Assembly (NCBI GenBank): GCA_002633005.1
Contig: NMRA01000027.1
Location: 1,393,611-1,415,527 of the forward strand
DNA length: 21,917 nucleotides
Source: Phoronis australis
Taxonomy: Eukaryota > Phoronida > Phoronidae
Reading direction: 5' to 3'
Below are positions 9,086 through 20,333 of this stretch, one piece after another; the first letter of the stretch is position 1; each line of letters begins with the position of its first letter. Position numbers and translations under genes: made by a program. The notes under the pieces are model-generated. The model was not told the DNA's origin, made no database searches, and was given only the letters and a program-made list of their open reading frames with translations.

Positions 9086-10299
9086 ACACAATACTTCCCA
9101 GAAGAACTGCTCACTTGAGAATGTTGAATTATAAACATGCAAAGGTTAAAATAGTGAAATCATTGCAGAGGCGCATTTTTTAATTCGAACAAAATTGATA
9201 TTTTTCTAAACCAAAAACGTTATATAAGCATCTTTTGCATTCACAGGCACTCCTTGGAATTTCTGCACAGACATGCTTTCGTAGTTTTCTCAGTAGGCCT
9301 ATGTGAACCATAAATCACAAACTGTCCGATAACTATGCTGCTATGCTATTGGGCAAGCAGACGACATAATCAGTCGGCACCGAAGTTTGAATTTTGTAAT
9401 TTATTACCAGTAGCATTGCCAAAAGTACTCACGATAACAACATTTCTACTATTGGAAGACTTTGAACAGCGTTTCAATGCCGAAATTAATATTTTTTTCG
9501 TTGTTTTGGACAGTAAAGTATATGCAAATATTTCTCGTCAAAATACACTAACCAAAAAAGTACCAGAAAGGTCAGGAGAGTGGCGGCGCCTCTTGGCTAG
9601 CACGTAAGAAAATGCCGGAGTTGCGAATCTGTTGTCTATAATCTATGGTGTGGCCGAACACCCAGCCACACAGTAATATACCATGATTAGCAGACGACGT
9701 ACTTGCCGGAAATAACACCAGATAATTTGGCCAGGGGGCGCTAGTGAATAATGACGTAACGGCGTGTGCGAAACAGCACAGATTTCGTCCATTGAAAGTA
9801 TACGGAGTTTGGGGTCCATGTACTATAGTCTATGTTGACATCGACGACGAAACCAAGAACATCAACAACCACGACTCCGCCGCTTATTAAACCAACGTGC
9901 TGTAAATGATCATCATTAAATGTGCATTGAGGAATCAATCAATAAAAGACAATCATCAAATTAGAAACGCTCGAATAACTCAAGAACCGCAAGTCGTAGC
10001 GAGAAACCAATCTCGCATCATAATAGCCCATGAGGAGATCTACTTACATACGCAATTTAAACAGGTTCGGTCAAAAGATCGCGGAGCCAGAGCTCCGCAG
10101 TCATCAATAACAAGAGCAACGCGGAGCGTTGAAATGCGCCCACGATATTACAGCAAACGGTGTGCCTCTATCGGTGCTTTTACATGTAGTATCATAAAAA
10201 ATTGCCATGTAATGGCGGAATGCATCAAACCCATCCAAACTGACAACGTGGCGTCGTCTGTGTAATACAAAACTATTTGTCAACTTTCTTGAAAATAAG
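9086..10299. other. No recognisable gene; one isolated CTCF-like box
   Basis: Two frames of about 90 and 119 codons (9335-9607 and 9906-10265, both plus) have no motif, and their composition looks like translated noncoding DNA. GGCCAGGGGGCGCTAG at 9729-9744 resembles the boxes in the array that starts just downstream, but without the module around it. Confidence 0.5.
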
Positions 10300-12060
10300 C
10301 CAAGGGACTCCTAAGATTTAGAGACAAATGTAAAAAAAAACAATTGCCACTAGGGGGCACAGCCATAGTTTGATTGACTCATCGTCATCAGTTGCCGTCT
10401 CTATAGAAGTCCATCTGCCAAATTTCGCAAAAATCCTTTAAAGGTTTAGGAGATACAAAAAAAAAACAAAATTGCTACTAAGGGGCGCCAGAATAATAAA
10501 AAAACATCCGCAAATCAACGTCAGCCAGGATCTTCGAAACTGAGACACAGCCGTCAATTTTTATAATTGTCCTTTGAGCGGTTTGACAGATATTGAGGCA
10601 GACGTTAAAAACATACACAAAAGTAGCCACCTGGTGGCGCAGAAAACATCAAATCTGTCCAAAATGGGAAGGCGTTGTCGACTCCTTATTGGAAACCTCT
10701 TTGCCGAGTTTCATGCAAATACATTCATGAATTCGGAAGACACAGAGGCAGACGTAAAAATATTGCTACTAGGGGGCACAGTGGTATTTGAATTAGTTCG
10801 ACATTTAATACCGTTTGTCGTCGGCTCCATAGGATTACATCTTTCAAATTTCACAATCTCCTTCAAAGGGTTAAGGAGAATCGGTCTCAGACAAAATCAC
10901 CACTAGGGGGCGACATAATAAGCGGACCCATCTGAAAATCAACTTCAGTCGTAGCCTTGACATCAGGAACACATCTGTAAATTCTCATCATGATCCTTTA
11001 AGCGGTATGACAGATAGGGTTGTGGACGCCAGAAAACGGATGCAAAAGTAACAAAAATGGCCACGAGGTGGGNGAAGGCATTGTCGTCTCATTAATAGAA
11101 ACCCTTAGCTATCTGCCGAATTTCATGAAAATACATTTTTGGAATCCAAAGATACAGAGGCAAACGTAAAAACATTTTGCCACTAGGGGACAGAGGTATT
11201 TGCATCAGTTGGACACTCGTCAATGTTTGTCTACAGCTTCATAGGAGTACATCTTTCAAATTTCACAAAGGTCTTTCAAAGGGTTAGGGAGAATAGGCCG
11301 CAGAGGTAAAAAACAAAATCACCACCAGGGGGCGACACAGTGGTAGGACCCGCCTCCTCATCAGGAACACATCTGTAAATTCTCGTGATGATCCTTTAAG
11401 CTGTATGGCAGATAGGAAAGGTGTACACCAGAAAACGGAAGCAAAAATAAAAAGGCAAGCAGGTGGCGCAGAAAACATCAGATCTGTTCACAAGTGGGAA
11501 ATCGTTGTCGTCTCCTTAATGGAAACCTATTAGCCGAATTTCATGAAAATACATTGCTGAAGTCCGAAGATTTTGGCACTGGGGGCATAGAAGCAATTGG
11601 AGATCAGTTCGACACTCGTTACTGTTTGCCGGCGGCTCCATAGGAATACATCTTTCAACTTTCTCAAAATTTATTCAAGGGTTTAGGAGATTCGGCAAAT
11701 TTTCATAACGATCCTTTGAACGGTATGACTGACAAAGAGGCGGACGCCAGAAAACGGGCGCAAACATAGAAAAATGGCCACGAGGTGACCTAAAATTCGT
11801 CGAATCTGTCTGAAAATTGAATGGCAACATTGCCTTTGTATTAAAAATCTATTTGCCGAATTTCATGAAAATCCGTCAAAAAACTCGAAAGATACAAAGG
11901 GAAACGTAAAAAATTAAAATCTCTACTAGGGAGCACAGTGCTACGCGGGTCGGTCCGAACCTCGTCGTCAACTGTCGTCAGCCTATGGGAACATACCTGC
12001 CAAATTTCAATAAGATCCTTCAAGGGGTTTAGGAGTTACAGCCGCGAACGCCGGACATAT
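10300..12060 (+). repeat. Tandem array of CTCF-box modules, higher-order period about 415 bp
   Basis: Twelve boxes close to GCCACTAGGGGGCAC start at 10346, 10474, 10626, 10765, 10899, 11059, 11179, 11321, 11454, 11575, 11776 and 11923, spaced 120-201 bases. Each opens a diverged module that later contains AAATTTCAnnAAnATCCTT, GGTTTAGGAGATACAGAGG and often GGCGGACGCCA. Three module types repeat in order. Type A follows the box with AGAAAACATCAAATCTGTCC and GGAAACCTATTTGCCGAATT. Type B follows it with CAGTGGTATTTGAATTAGTT and CGGCTCCATAGGA. Type C follows it with GACCCATCTGAAAATCAAC. Type B recurs at about 10353, 10772, 11186 and 11581, and type C at 10480, 10905 and 11327, giving the 415 bp period. 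The last period lacks a C box, and the final A (11784) and B (11930) are worn. Short frames inside are chance. One ambiguous base lies at 11073. Confidence 0.85.
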
Positions 12061-15000
12061 AAATACGTAGGCACATAAAAATGACTGTCACAGTACCTCC
12101 TTGCGCCCGAGTTCGCCCAAAAACGAAAGTCCTCGAGCCTCTGAAAAGATAAATGTTGAATGTAATATTCATATCGATCAGACGAAAATGCGATCTGTTG
12201 TACGAATGTGATAAGCCAACAAAGTGCAGCTAGAAATAAGTCAACAAGTCAATGAAAGAACGGTCATCTAGGTACTAATACTGTCGAGAGCGTAAGTCGT
12301 GGGGAGAAACGTGTTCCACAATGCTGATAGCGCTCGAAACGACCCATTCACATCCGTCAAGGGATGCCGAATATACGACACAAAGCCAATTAATAGGAGA
12401 GCAGTCATCGGAAATTCTCGAATAAATCGAGAACGGTTAGTCCTAGAAAAAATATACAAATGATACAATTCCAGTAGCCTGTGAAATGATCTACCCACAG
12501 AAATAAATCAGAAAAAAAACCCTCAGAGACAGCGGGGCTATGGCTCCGCAAACCAAAGTAGTGAAAAAATGGCCGCCAGAAGCCATCTTGGCTCTGATCT
12601 TAAGCATAAACGACAGATACGAAATGCAACCTGTAGCGTTCAAATAAAGAAACAGGCAAACATAAAACAAACAAAAACGACAAATTTTATGATAGAGCAA
12701 AAGACTTAGGGAAACTACATTTCACAAAGTAATAACAACTATTCTCGTGTGTGCAACCAAAAATATGAAAGGAACGCTTTTGTGCCTATGCTTCTCAATA
12801 GGCTTACATATATTTATGGCCACTGAATAAGCAATGTTGAAGGAAAATCTCCTTGATATTCGAAAAGGCTCGTTCACCTGTCAACTATCTTGTATTTTGT
12901 TGGCAATGCTGAAGATTATCTGTCTTCGAATGACTTGATTACTATTTGCACATATTGTCCGTAACAGTATTTGTAATTGCTGTTACAGTGCACGTCTAAA
13001 CCATTTGATGCTGTGCAAGCAATAGTTGTGCTTTTGTTACCTAGGAAGGAAGCATGTGAGGTCGGACATGTTAATTTCACCTGTAGTGTAAACGCTTATT
13101 TTTGATTTTCAGCAAACCATAGGAATGAGAAAGAAGGAAGTGCTGTTTGAAATTGAATATTTGTTCACAAGTCTTCAGCAATAAAATCTTATCCCTTGAC
13201 AATGTGTTGGTTTATTTAGTTAAGAACGGAATATTTTCCAAGTAGGTCTACATTGCCAATTCACGGTTATCATGGCTCGACGCTATGGAAATCGCCAGGT
13301 CGCATTTTGTGATCTTGCTAAAATCCTAGATTGGATTTTGAAAATCCGGCTCGCATTCATAAATGACAGGTAGCAAACTTTCCCGCCATTTTTACGCTCC
13401 AAAAATTAATTTTCTAGATCATCTAGTAAACGTTAAGATTATGCTCTTACCTACGGTGTTAAATACACACAAAATTGAGTTTTTACATCCAGTTGCGGCG
13501 TTACCGTTCTTCACGACCGCCATTGAAAGGTTCTAGAGCGCAAGGCTGGTTGCCGACGTGAAAGTGGAATCAGTGCTCTCTAAACGACACGTGCATTCGA
13601 GTAGCTAAGTTTGCAATGTGAAAAGGGAGAAAATACTCGTTGAAAAATATTTGCGATTTCGCTAGGTCTGACCTGCTGTATGGCTGTCATCAAAGTCGTT
13701 AAAGATCTAAACTTATTCTGAGTGCAAGCTCTTTCCATTTTTTGTTCGCAGCCCAAACTTAACAACTTAACTCGACGTGTGAAAAACATCCTGACCGAAA
13801 AATCCGTGAAATCTTACCCCAGCAGAATGACGTACTCGGATGCGCGAGAAAAATTCAGTGCAACTTTCACAACAAAAATTTGGGCCTTATGCTGTTTACG
13901 TATTCAACAATTAGTTTTCCATGAAATGAAAAGCCTCGGAATAATTCTTAACTCTGTGCGAGTTTCCATCGCATAATTCAAGTTTGTTCCTCACTATATG
14001 TACCTTCCATGTACAGTAAAAATAGGTCAGTCGCAAAACGAAACGCAAATCACAAAGGTATACTTTCTTTCGGAGGTACAAAACAAAGCCGGGGTTTACT
14101 TCTTACATATTGAGAAAAGACATTTTTTTGAAAACTGAACTTGTTGTGTAAAATAAGAGAGATGCACTATATTGGCTGCGCGTCAATTTCAAACCACGCT
14201 CGGTCGTTTGTAGTGCGCTATGATGGACGCTAACCTGAACCTGGGCGCTCTAAAGAAAGAGAGCACTATGAGTGGAAATCATAGGATTAATACTGAGCAA
14301 GAAATGAAGGAAACTGATGAAAACATTGAGACACAGAAATAAAAAAGTGAAGCTGACGCATCACGACAAAATAAATAAACGAGTCGCAAAAACAACATGA
14401 AATGCTACTGGTAAAGTAAAAATTATGCTGCTGAGTAGGTATCCAAAGCCAATAATAACACATTCCAGCTACCAACAACCAAAGGTTGTGTTAGTTTATG
14501 ACATTATTTGATTTTGGGTAGTGAAGTGAATAAAAATTTCAAAGACGACCTCTTACGTTGCAAAAACATTTTCATCCATGTTGTCTGCATCTAAGTAAAC
14601 CTCCCGGCCAAAATACCATTTTTCGAAACATTTCAGTAACGAATAATTAACTGGTATCAGGAGACAGCGAGGAATTTCCACAAAAATAGAATTGCCGCCA
14701 AAAAGAAGCATAAAACTTAAGGCATATAGAACTGTTCGTACATATATCATCACTTAGTTTAACACAAGTTACGAGATGAATATATCTTCGTTATGAAACT
14801 TATTTCTCCTTGTTTATGTACAGTATCTAAAATGTGTATTTAAATTTCTAAAATAACTGTTGAAAATGTTGTGTAACACTAACTAGATGAACTGGAGATA
14901 TCCAATAAAATGGCACCAGGTGAATAAGAAAATGACCCTCTTGTTATCATTTGAGCAGACTGAAGACAGCTGTTTGCCTGGAAAGGAAAATTAGTGGGGT

Positions 15001-15354
15001 GAGAAGTTCTAAATGACTAATTGAATGCGAGCAAAGTGACAGAAGCGTTGGATCACTAGTGCCACCTAATGAATTTCATTGTGAACAGTAGATTATTGAT
15101 ACAATTCCCACATATAGTGTGGGATAGCAACATCTTTAAACAACACTGTATAATGTGTATTATTCAAAACAGAATTTACCTGATAGGCATAAATTGAAAA
15201 TCATGGTAAGTTCATATGTGACTGAATTTTCAATTTGCTCTTGGCTTTTTTTCTAAATAATCAGAAAAAGCTGGAACAGTATATTTGATGAGTGACAGTG
15301 ATTTACATGTGCTTAACTCAAATTCAAGATTACAGTAACTGTCTAACTCTAAAC
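12061..15354. other. No supported gene between the two arrays
   Basis: Frames of 60-84 codons occur on both strands without recognisable domains. The best is plus 13751-13976: a strong acceptor (TTCCATTTTTTGTTCGCAG) followed by an open stretch reading PKLNNLTRRVKNILTEKSV and YPSRMTYSDAREKFSATF. This could be an exon or a retroelement fragment, but no donor or partner exon was found. An inverse CTCF-like box (ATTAGGTGGCACTAGT on the minus strand) lies at about 15056-15071. Otherwise I see nothing. Confidence 0.45.
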
Positions 15355-16850
15355 AACAGCAACGTGGAGCATTGCAATGAGCCCACGACTGCAACACAAC
15401 TGTGGGGTGTTTTCTAGTATCGTAAAACGGGCCATTAGATGGCGCAGAATACGTCGAACGTGTCCTGGAAGGCGTAGTTATCTCCCAACCAGAATCCTGT
15501 TACATGAAAACTAATCAGGGATGATAGAGGAGAACACGAATAAAAATACTGACATTAGGAGGTGAAGCAGTGTTACAACCCGTCAATATGAGTTGTAGTA
15601 TGGGAATGCAAGAGCCAAACTTCCAAATGATCTTGCAAGCGACTTGAGGAGATGCAGCCGCAGATCCAAAAATATCACTAGGGTGCACCAGAATAGTTGG
15701 ACCCATCTGAAAATCGATGTCAGTCGTGCTTTTGTTTGTAAGAATAGTTCTGCCATTCTACATGATAACCTTCTGAGCAGTTTGGCAAATACAGAGGCAG
15801 AGGACTCAAAAATAATAAGTGTAATGCGGAACTTTGAAACCGCGCCACAATCATCCTTAGAGTGGGTTTGGTTGGCACCAAAAAGCTGACTCGAAAACAG
15901 TAAAAATGGCCAGTAGGTGGCGCAAAATACCTCGAATCAATCACCTCACAGAGAAATTTAATGAAAACCCATAGAGGACCTTTCAAGATGCAGAGGTAAA
16001 CGTAAAAAAATAAAGTTGCCACTAGGGGGCACACCGTCGGAAAGTTGTCGTCGACCGTTGTCAACTTCATATAAATACAATGTAGACTTGCAAACTGTAA
16101 TAAAGATCCTTTAGAGCGCATGGACGCAAAAACAAACACAACTTCCACTAGGAGGCACCACAGTAGTCAAAGTCGTCGGAAAATCATTGTCAGTAGCCCT
16201 CTTCACAGTCGTAAGAACATACAGCCAACTTTCACCATCATCCCTAGACCGGTTTGATTGATACATTGGCGGGCGCCAAAACAAACTCGAAAATAGTAAA
16301 AATGACCACTAGGTGGCGCAAAGTACCTCGAATCTTCCAAAAAACGGGAGGATAGCGTCATTTCACTAAACGACAACTAGACAAACACGTCCAAATATGA
16401 ACGTCAGTCACGATCCATACACCAATTTTCACAATTATCCTTCAACAGATTGGAAGGTAAAGAGACTAGAAACTTTTCAAATTGATCACCACTAGGAGGC
16501 CCAGAATGTGTCAAATCTGTCCAAAAATAGAAAGGCATTGTCGACTCCCCAACAGAAACCTATTTGCCAGGTTTGATGGAAATCGATCTATGAAGAATTC
16601 TAAAGTTACATAGGAAAACGCAAAAACAAAACCACGTCTACGGGAGACCAGAGTGGTCAAACATGTCCGAAATCAACCTCAGCTACGGTTTTCTCTGAGG
16701 TAACCTGATTTTTTTAAAACGATTCATCCAGTAGTTTCGGAGATAGAAAGGCGGACGCTAAAATAACTCAAAAATGTTTAAAATGGCTACTAGATGGCGC
16801 AAAATCAACCAAGCCGTCTGAAAGTGGAAAGGTGTTGTCATCTGATAGAA
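15355..16850 (+). repeat. Second, more diverged tandem array of CTCF-box modules
   Basis: Boxes occur at 15430, 15551, 15673, 15908, 16018, 16145, 16304, 16488 and 16785, with a worn one near 16630. They are spaced about 110-300 bases. Module text matches the first array: GGCGCAGAATACGTCGAA (type A, 15440), GGACCCATCTGAAAATCGAT (type C, 15698), GGCGCAAAATACCTCGAATC (type A, 15918), GGGGGCACACCGTCGGAAAG (type B, 16025) and GGCGCAAAGTACCTCGAATC (type A, 16315). The shared A-B-C order and strand show one family with the array 3.3 kb to the left. Some boxes keep the full CCACTAGGTGGCGC core. Decay is greater here, and modules are missing or shortened. Frames inside are chance. Confidence 0.8.
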
Positions 16851-17202
16851 ACCTGTCAGAATAAATCTTGATTATGTAATTTGTATAGATAGTTCTATTG
16901 AAGTTGCCCAAAATTTGTGCATATGAATATTTAAAGCCAGGGGATCAAAGTTGTTTACATGTGTTTTTGACATCTACGTGTATCAGTTTTTAGGTGATGT
17001 TTACCTCTTTTGTTCTGGGGTCAATGTACTGCGAGGATTGTAGAAATTTCTGAGATCAGATCGTACAGCCAATGATATGGTTAGATAAGATCACGTGCTT
17101 AGTTTAGCCAATCGTTAAGTATGTGAATTATTATAATTTGGGCAGAAGACTGGAAAAAAGCCAGATGGAGTTTGGTAGTTGAAGCTACAGGACTTGCTTC
17201 AG
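16851..17202. other. No recognisable gene
   Basis: AT-rich spacer between the second array and the short DNA element. I see no domain, RNA or repeat here. Confidence 0.5.
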
Positions 17203-17761
17203 CATAGGGGGATTTAGGGGGGGGCAGGGGGCCCTCCCCCCTTTAGCTGCCCCAAAAAAATAAAACAGCAAGAGCGTAGGGAAATGTTGAGTTTATTAAT
17301 TAACCCCGGTAATTAACATCATACGGCGGAAACAAGATTGAAATGCGTGCAGTTTTAGTGTGTTGGGGGGGAGGCTCAGATCCAATTTCAAGTGTCAAAT
17401 TCGGAACACGGCTCAATCGTAACGGAACTATGGCTAAGTATAGGCTCTCCCGCGATCTCCCAGGGGACCGGCAGTGGCGCTGCACACTACGACTCCGTTT
17501 CCGTCGTCTGCTTCACTGTGCAATGAAGAAACAGAAGCTGCTGGTAACATGTGAATTTAATCGAAGCCTTAGTGAATTACTCAAAAACTCACAATTCTCT
17601 CTCTGTCAAACCTTAAGACGATTTCCAAAGCAATCGCGTCATTAATGCCAACACAAAATAATTAACGGATTTGATCTTTTGCGCATCTACAATCGTGCTT
17701 TGCGCAAACGTTTACAGACAAAATGTTGGCTCCCCCTTGTGATATCCTAGATCCGTCACTG
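17203..17761. mobile_element. Short non-autonomous DNA element with degenerate terminal inverted repeats
   Basis: The left end is CATAGGGGGATTTAGG followed by a run of G and C. The right end is CCTAGATCCGTCACTG, whose reverse complement CAGTGACGGATCTAGG matches the left end at 11 of 16 positions. A GGGGGAG run also follows inside each end. The left 90 bases match the fragment at 1727-1823. The inside holds chance frames only (for example 17343-17645 plus and 17300-17485 minus). No target-site duplication is apparent at the edges, so the exact ends are uncertain. Confidence 0.5.
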
Positions 17762-17791
17762 TTCATTGTGCTGAAGATATAGTACAACAGA

Positions 17792-17803
17792 GCCACCTTG
17801 TGG
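17792..17803 (-). promoter_or_regulatory. Isolated CTCF-core-like box
   Basis: The minus strand reads CCACAAGGTGGC, an exact fit to the CCASNAGRKGGC core. It has no array module around it. Whether it is bound is unknown; a 12-base degenerate match can arise by chance. Confidence 0.3.
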
Positions 17804-18164
17804 AAGGTTCTATACAGGATCTTGGCAAGGGTAAGCGTTTACGGAAGTTAAGAGTTTGCCACTTGCATCGTGGGTAGTAAGATGCTTGATTATTTATGAT
17901 TAATTGATTAAAGTTACCCATATAGACGGCGCTAGCGTAGTTACTCATTTTCAGTGTTAAGGGGTTTAAGAGGTACCGCAGCGGACAACCGTACAGAGAT
18001 GTGGGCAATAAATGAAGATGCACCAACACAAATACGTGGGCAACACAGAACCCCAATAGCGACCCTCATAACTACTTTTTCGTGTGAGGAATCAGATGAT
18101 CGTTCTATTTTTCTGCAGTGGCACTTGCAACGGATCCTCTGTTTCAAAGATTTTTCAGAATAGG
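17804..18164. other. No recognisable gene
   Basis: Overlapping frames of 68-97 codons on both strands have no family features. TAGGCCTA occurs at 18161-18168. Confidence 0.45.
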
Positions 18165-18716
18165 CCTACTACGCTCAAATGGTCTTTCACCAGCAGTTTG
18201 TGTTCTTGAATGAATTACAAGAAACCTCCTCCGTCTGAAGGATTTTCCACATGTCCTTCACTTACACTGTATGCAGATTCACTCCTGTGTGTTCGTGTAT
18301 GCTCTCAAGAAGAACTATGGCTTGAAAATGAGTTCCCACACACAGTGCCCTTGTATGGCCTCTCACCAGAGTGACTTCTCCTGTGTATGGAAGTTTGACC
18401 TTCTCCACAAAAGACTTCCTACACACAATGCACTTGAAGGCTCTCTCAACAGTATGAATTCTTGTGGGCGTAACAATTTCACTATTCTGTGAAAATGACA
18501 TCCCACACAGGGTATATTTAAATGGTCTCACATCAGTAGGCTTCGTCGTATGCTTGACAAGATTTCCACTTAATGACTTCCCACACACCGCACATTTGCA
18601 TGAGCTCTCACCAGTGTGTGTTGTGTGTGTAAGTTGTAAGTGGAAGTTGATGCAAACGACTTGTCACACAGGTTAAACTTGTATGGTTTTTCACCAAGGA
18701 ATTCTGTCATATGTAC
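18165..18716 (-). pseudogene. Relic C2H2 zinc-finger gene fragment
   Basis: The minus strand carries about five degraded C2H2 fingers: GEKPYKFNLCDKSFASTS, TGESSCKCAVCGKSLSGN, DVRPFKYTLCGMSFSQNS, VERAFKCIVCRKSF and SGERPYKGTVCGNSFSSHS. The GEKPY/GERPY linkers and the CGKSF core identify a TGEKP-linked tandem-finger transcription factor. Damage is heavy. The first Cys is replaced in at least three fingers (F, Y and G in that position), the frame shifts between fingers 1 and 2 and before the last, finger 4 lacks its His pair, and a TGA follows SHSSS. The longest intact stretch (18588-18262) covers about two fingers. Plus-strand frames here are antisense shadows. It looks like a dead duplicate of a larger finger gene. 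Confidence 0.75.
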
Positions 18717-19834
18717 ATTTGGGGAGCGCAGTCGAGACGGTGGCACTGTCTAACTCGCTGGCTAATTTGCGCCAAGCCCAAGGGCAAGGTTACAATGTCT
18801 GGGTTATGTAGCCTGACCAGAAACCTACCTCAGAGCCTTGCCCATGTGAACTTGGCTTAACACCAAAACAAACACACCTCACAGGTAAACCGTAACTGTC
18901 TTTCTCATGGATTTTTTTGAGGTAAAACAAACAGTATGGTGGCGAAATAGCCCCTCCATGACGTGTTTTTGGGCAAAGACAAAGTGACTAGGTCAAAGTA
19001 GTTAATGCATGGGTGTCTCAGGAACAAGTTGGAAAGGCTAAACCTATTGGATGAGGCACAGACATAAGCAACTAAGTCAAACGTTTCACCCTATACCAGG
19101 CTAAATACCACATTTCACATACCCGTCTCAACACAGGCCAGTGGAACATTCGCGGCAAACTAAGCTACAGCCAGTTTCGTGGGCTCGACACAGACCTTTT
19201 ACGTTTTGTCAAGTTCTGTGCTCAGCTAGTGCTAAATAACGAGCTTAGTGTAGCAGAAATAGCCTATGTTACAGGTTCCGTGCACTTTGGGACAACGCGT
19301 TCGCAGCAGAGGCATCAAAACGTAGAAACGTAATTGTTTTTATGGACCTGAAGCAGTGTTAGCTCTGAAGACAGTTTTTGTAATTTTTTAAGCCAAATTA
19401 GAGGCGGACCCTCAAAACATAACGAATTCCCCTGGGAATCTTGTTTGTTGCGCAAAACGAACAGTTACGTGTTTCGATTTCGATTGTGAACAATAAGATT
19501 ATTTAATTCACGGAGAAACTGTGAATGGGTATCAAAACCACTTCACCTAACTGTACAATAGGCATTGACAAATTTGATGGTATACTTCTAATTCAGGGTA
19601 CAGACATTAAAATCCAAAGCGATGTGCGATAAACAAAGTATAAGTTGACATTGCGTGAATTAAAAGGCCGGTCTTTCGAGTCCAACCTGGATATTAAATC
19701 TTAAAAATGTGTCAATAGTGAACCACAGAGACGTAGAAAAATACATTAGAGAATAAGTCAATGAACTAAAAAGTTGTCTGACAAAAGGGTATAAGTTTTT
19801 TTCAGAAATATGAAAAGCAAATATACATAAATAT
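18717..19834. other. No recognisable gene
   Basis: I found no frame, RNA gene or repeat that I can support. A segment from about 18724 (GGGAGCGCAGTCGAGACGG) has a faint tRNA-SINE look but no convincing A and B boxes. Confidence 0.45.
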
Positions 19835-19843
19835 ATATACATG

Positions 19844-19892
<49 letters not shown>
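19835..19892. repeat. AT-rich run and (TG)n microsatellite
   Basis: A run of TA/AT steps leads into about 19 units of TG at 19854-19892. The tract abuts the outer edge of the left Penelope terminal repeat: on the minus strand the element's LLPKYT coding segment runs straight into (CA)n. Confidence 0.95.
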
Positions 19893-19894
<2 letters not shown>

Positions 19895-20292
19895 TTGGGT
19901 AGAAGACCTTCTTTTATACATGTTTCATTGAATAGTAAGCTGTTCTTGGCTTTACTTAGTTTGTTCAACAAACTTTCATAGTGTCTACATAGATGTAATC
20001 TTCAGATGGCAGTTGAAATAGTAGATTGCCAAGTGTAAGTGGCATCACGAACACAAATATATGAGTAATGCTGTGCTTCGACTAGACTTCAGTCATCCAA
20101 GGCAAATAAATTCAAAATCATAAACGCTATCGTGTATGATACATGAAACAAGAACAATGACATTAAACACGAATATAAAGTAGCATATACAAGAGCGCAA
20201 TTACAGAAGGAATTGTCATGGAAATTAATGAACCACAAAACGTTGTAAAATTTAATAAAATACATAGGTGTTACAAAATATGGACATTATTT
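19893..20292 (-). mobile_element. Penelope-like element terminal repeat, left (minus-orientation) copy
   Basis: Read on the minus strand it begins AAATAATGTCCATATTTTGT and matches, as an inverted repeat, the plus strand from 21560 to the window end. A stretch of 79 bases is identical (20021-20099 against 21752-21830). The outer part (minus, 19971-19893) encodes NKLSKAKNSLLF, NETCIKEGLLPKYT, the N-terminal signature of Penelope/Poseidon-type proteins. This shows the repeat carries the start of the ORF, as is usual for these elements. It lies directly 3' of the endonuclease. Confidence 0.8.
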
Positions 20293-20333
20293 ATATAACG
20301 ACAAGGTACGATGGAACCCAGTATCATGGGAAT

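Noticed and set aside
9906-10265. 119-codon plus-strand frame before the first array
   Set aside because: Composition and lack of motifs fit chance, and it ends just before repeat sequence.
10300-12060. CRISPR array
   Set aside because: Units are diverged, long and of animal type, with only the box well conserved. There are no identical repeats with unique spacers and no cas genes.
18724-18860. tRNA-derived SINE
   Set aside because: The start is faintly tRNA-like, but A and B boxes at the right spacing and a tail are not visible.
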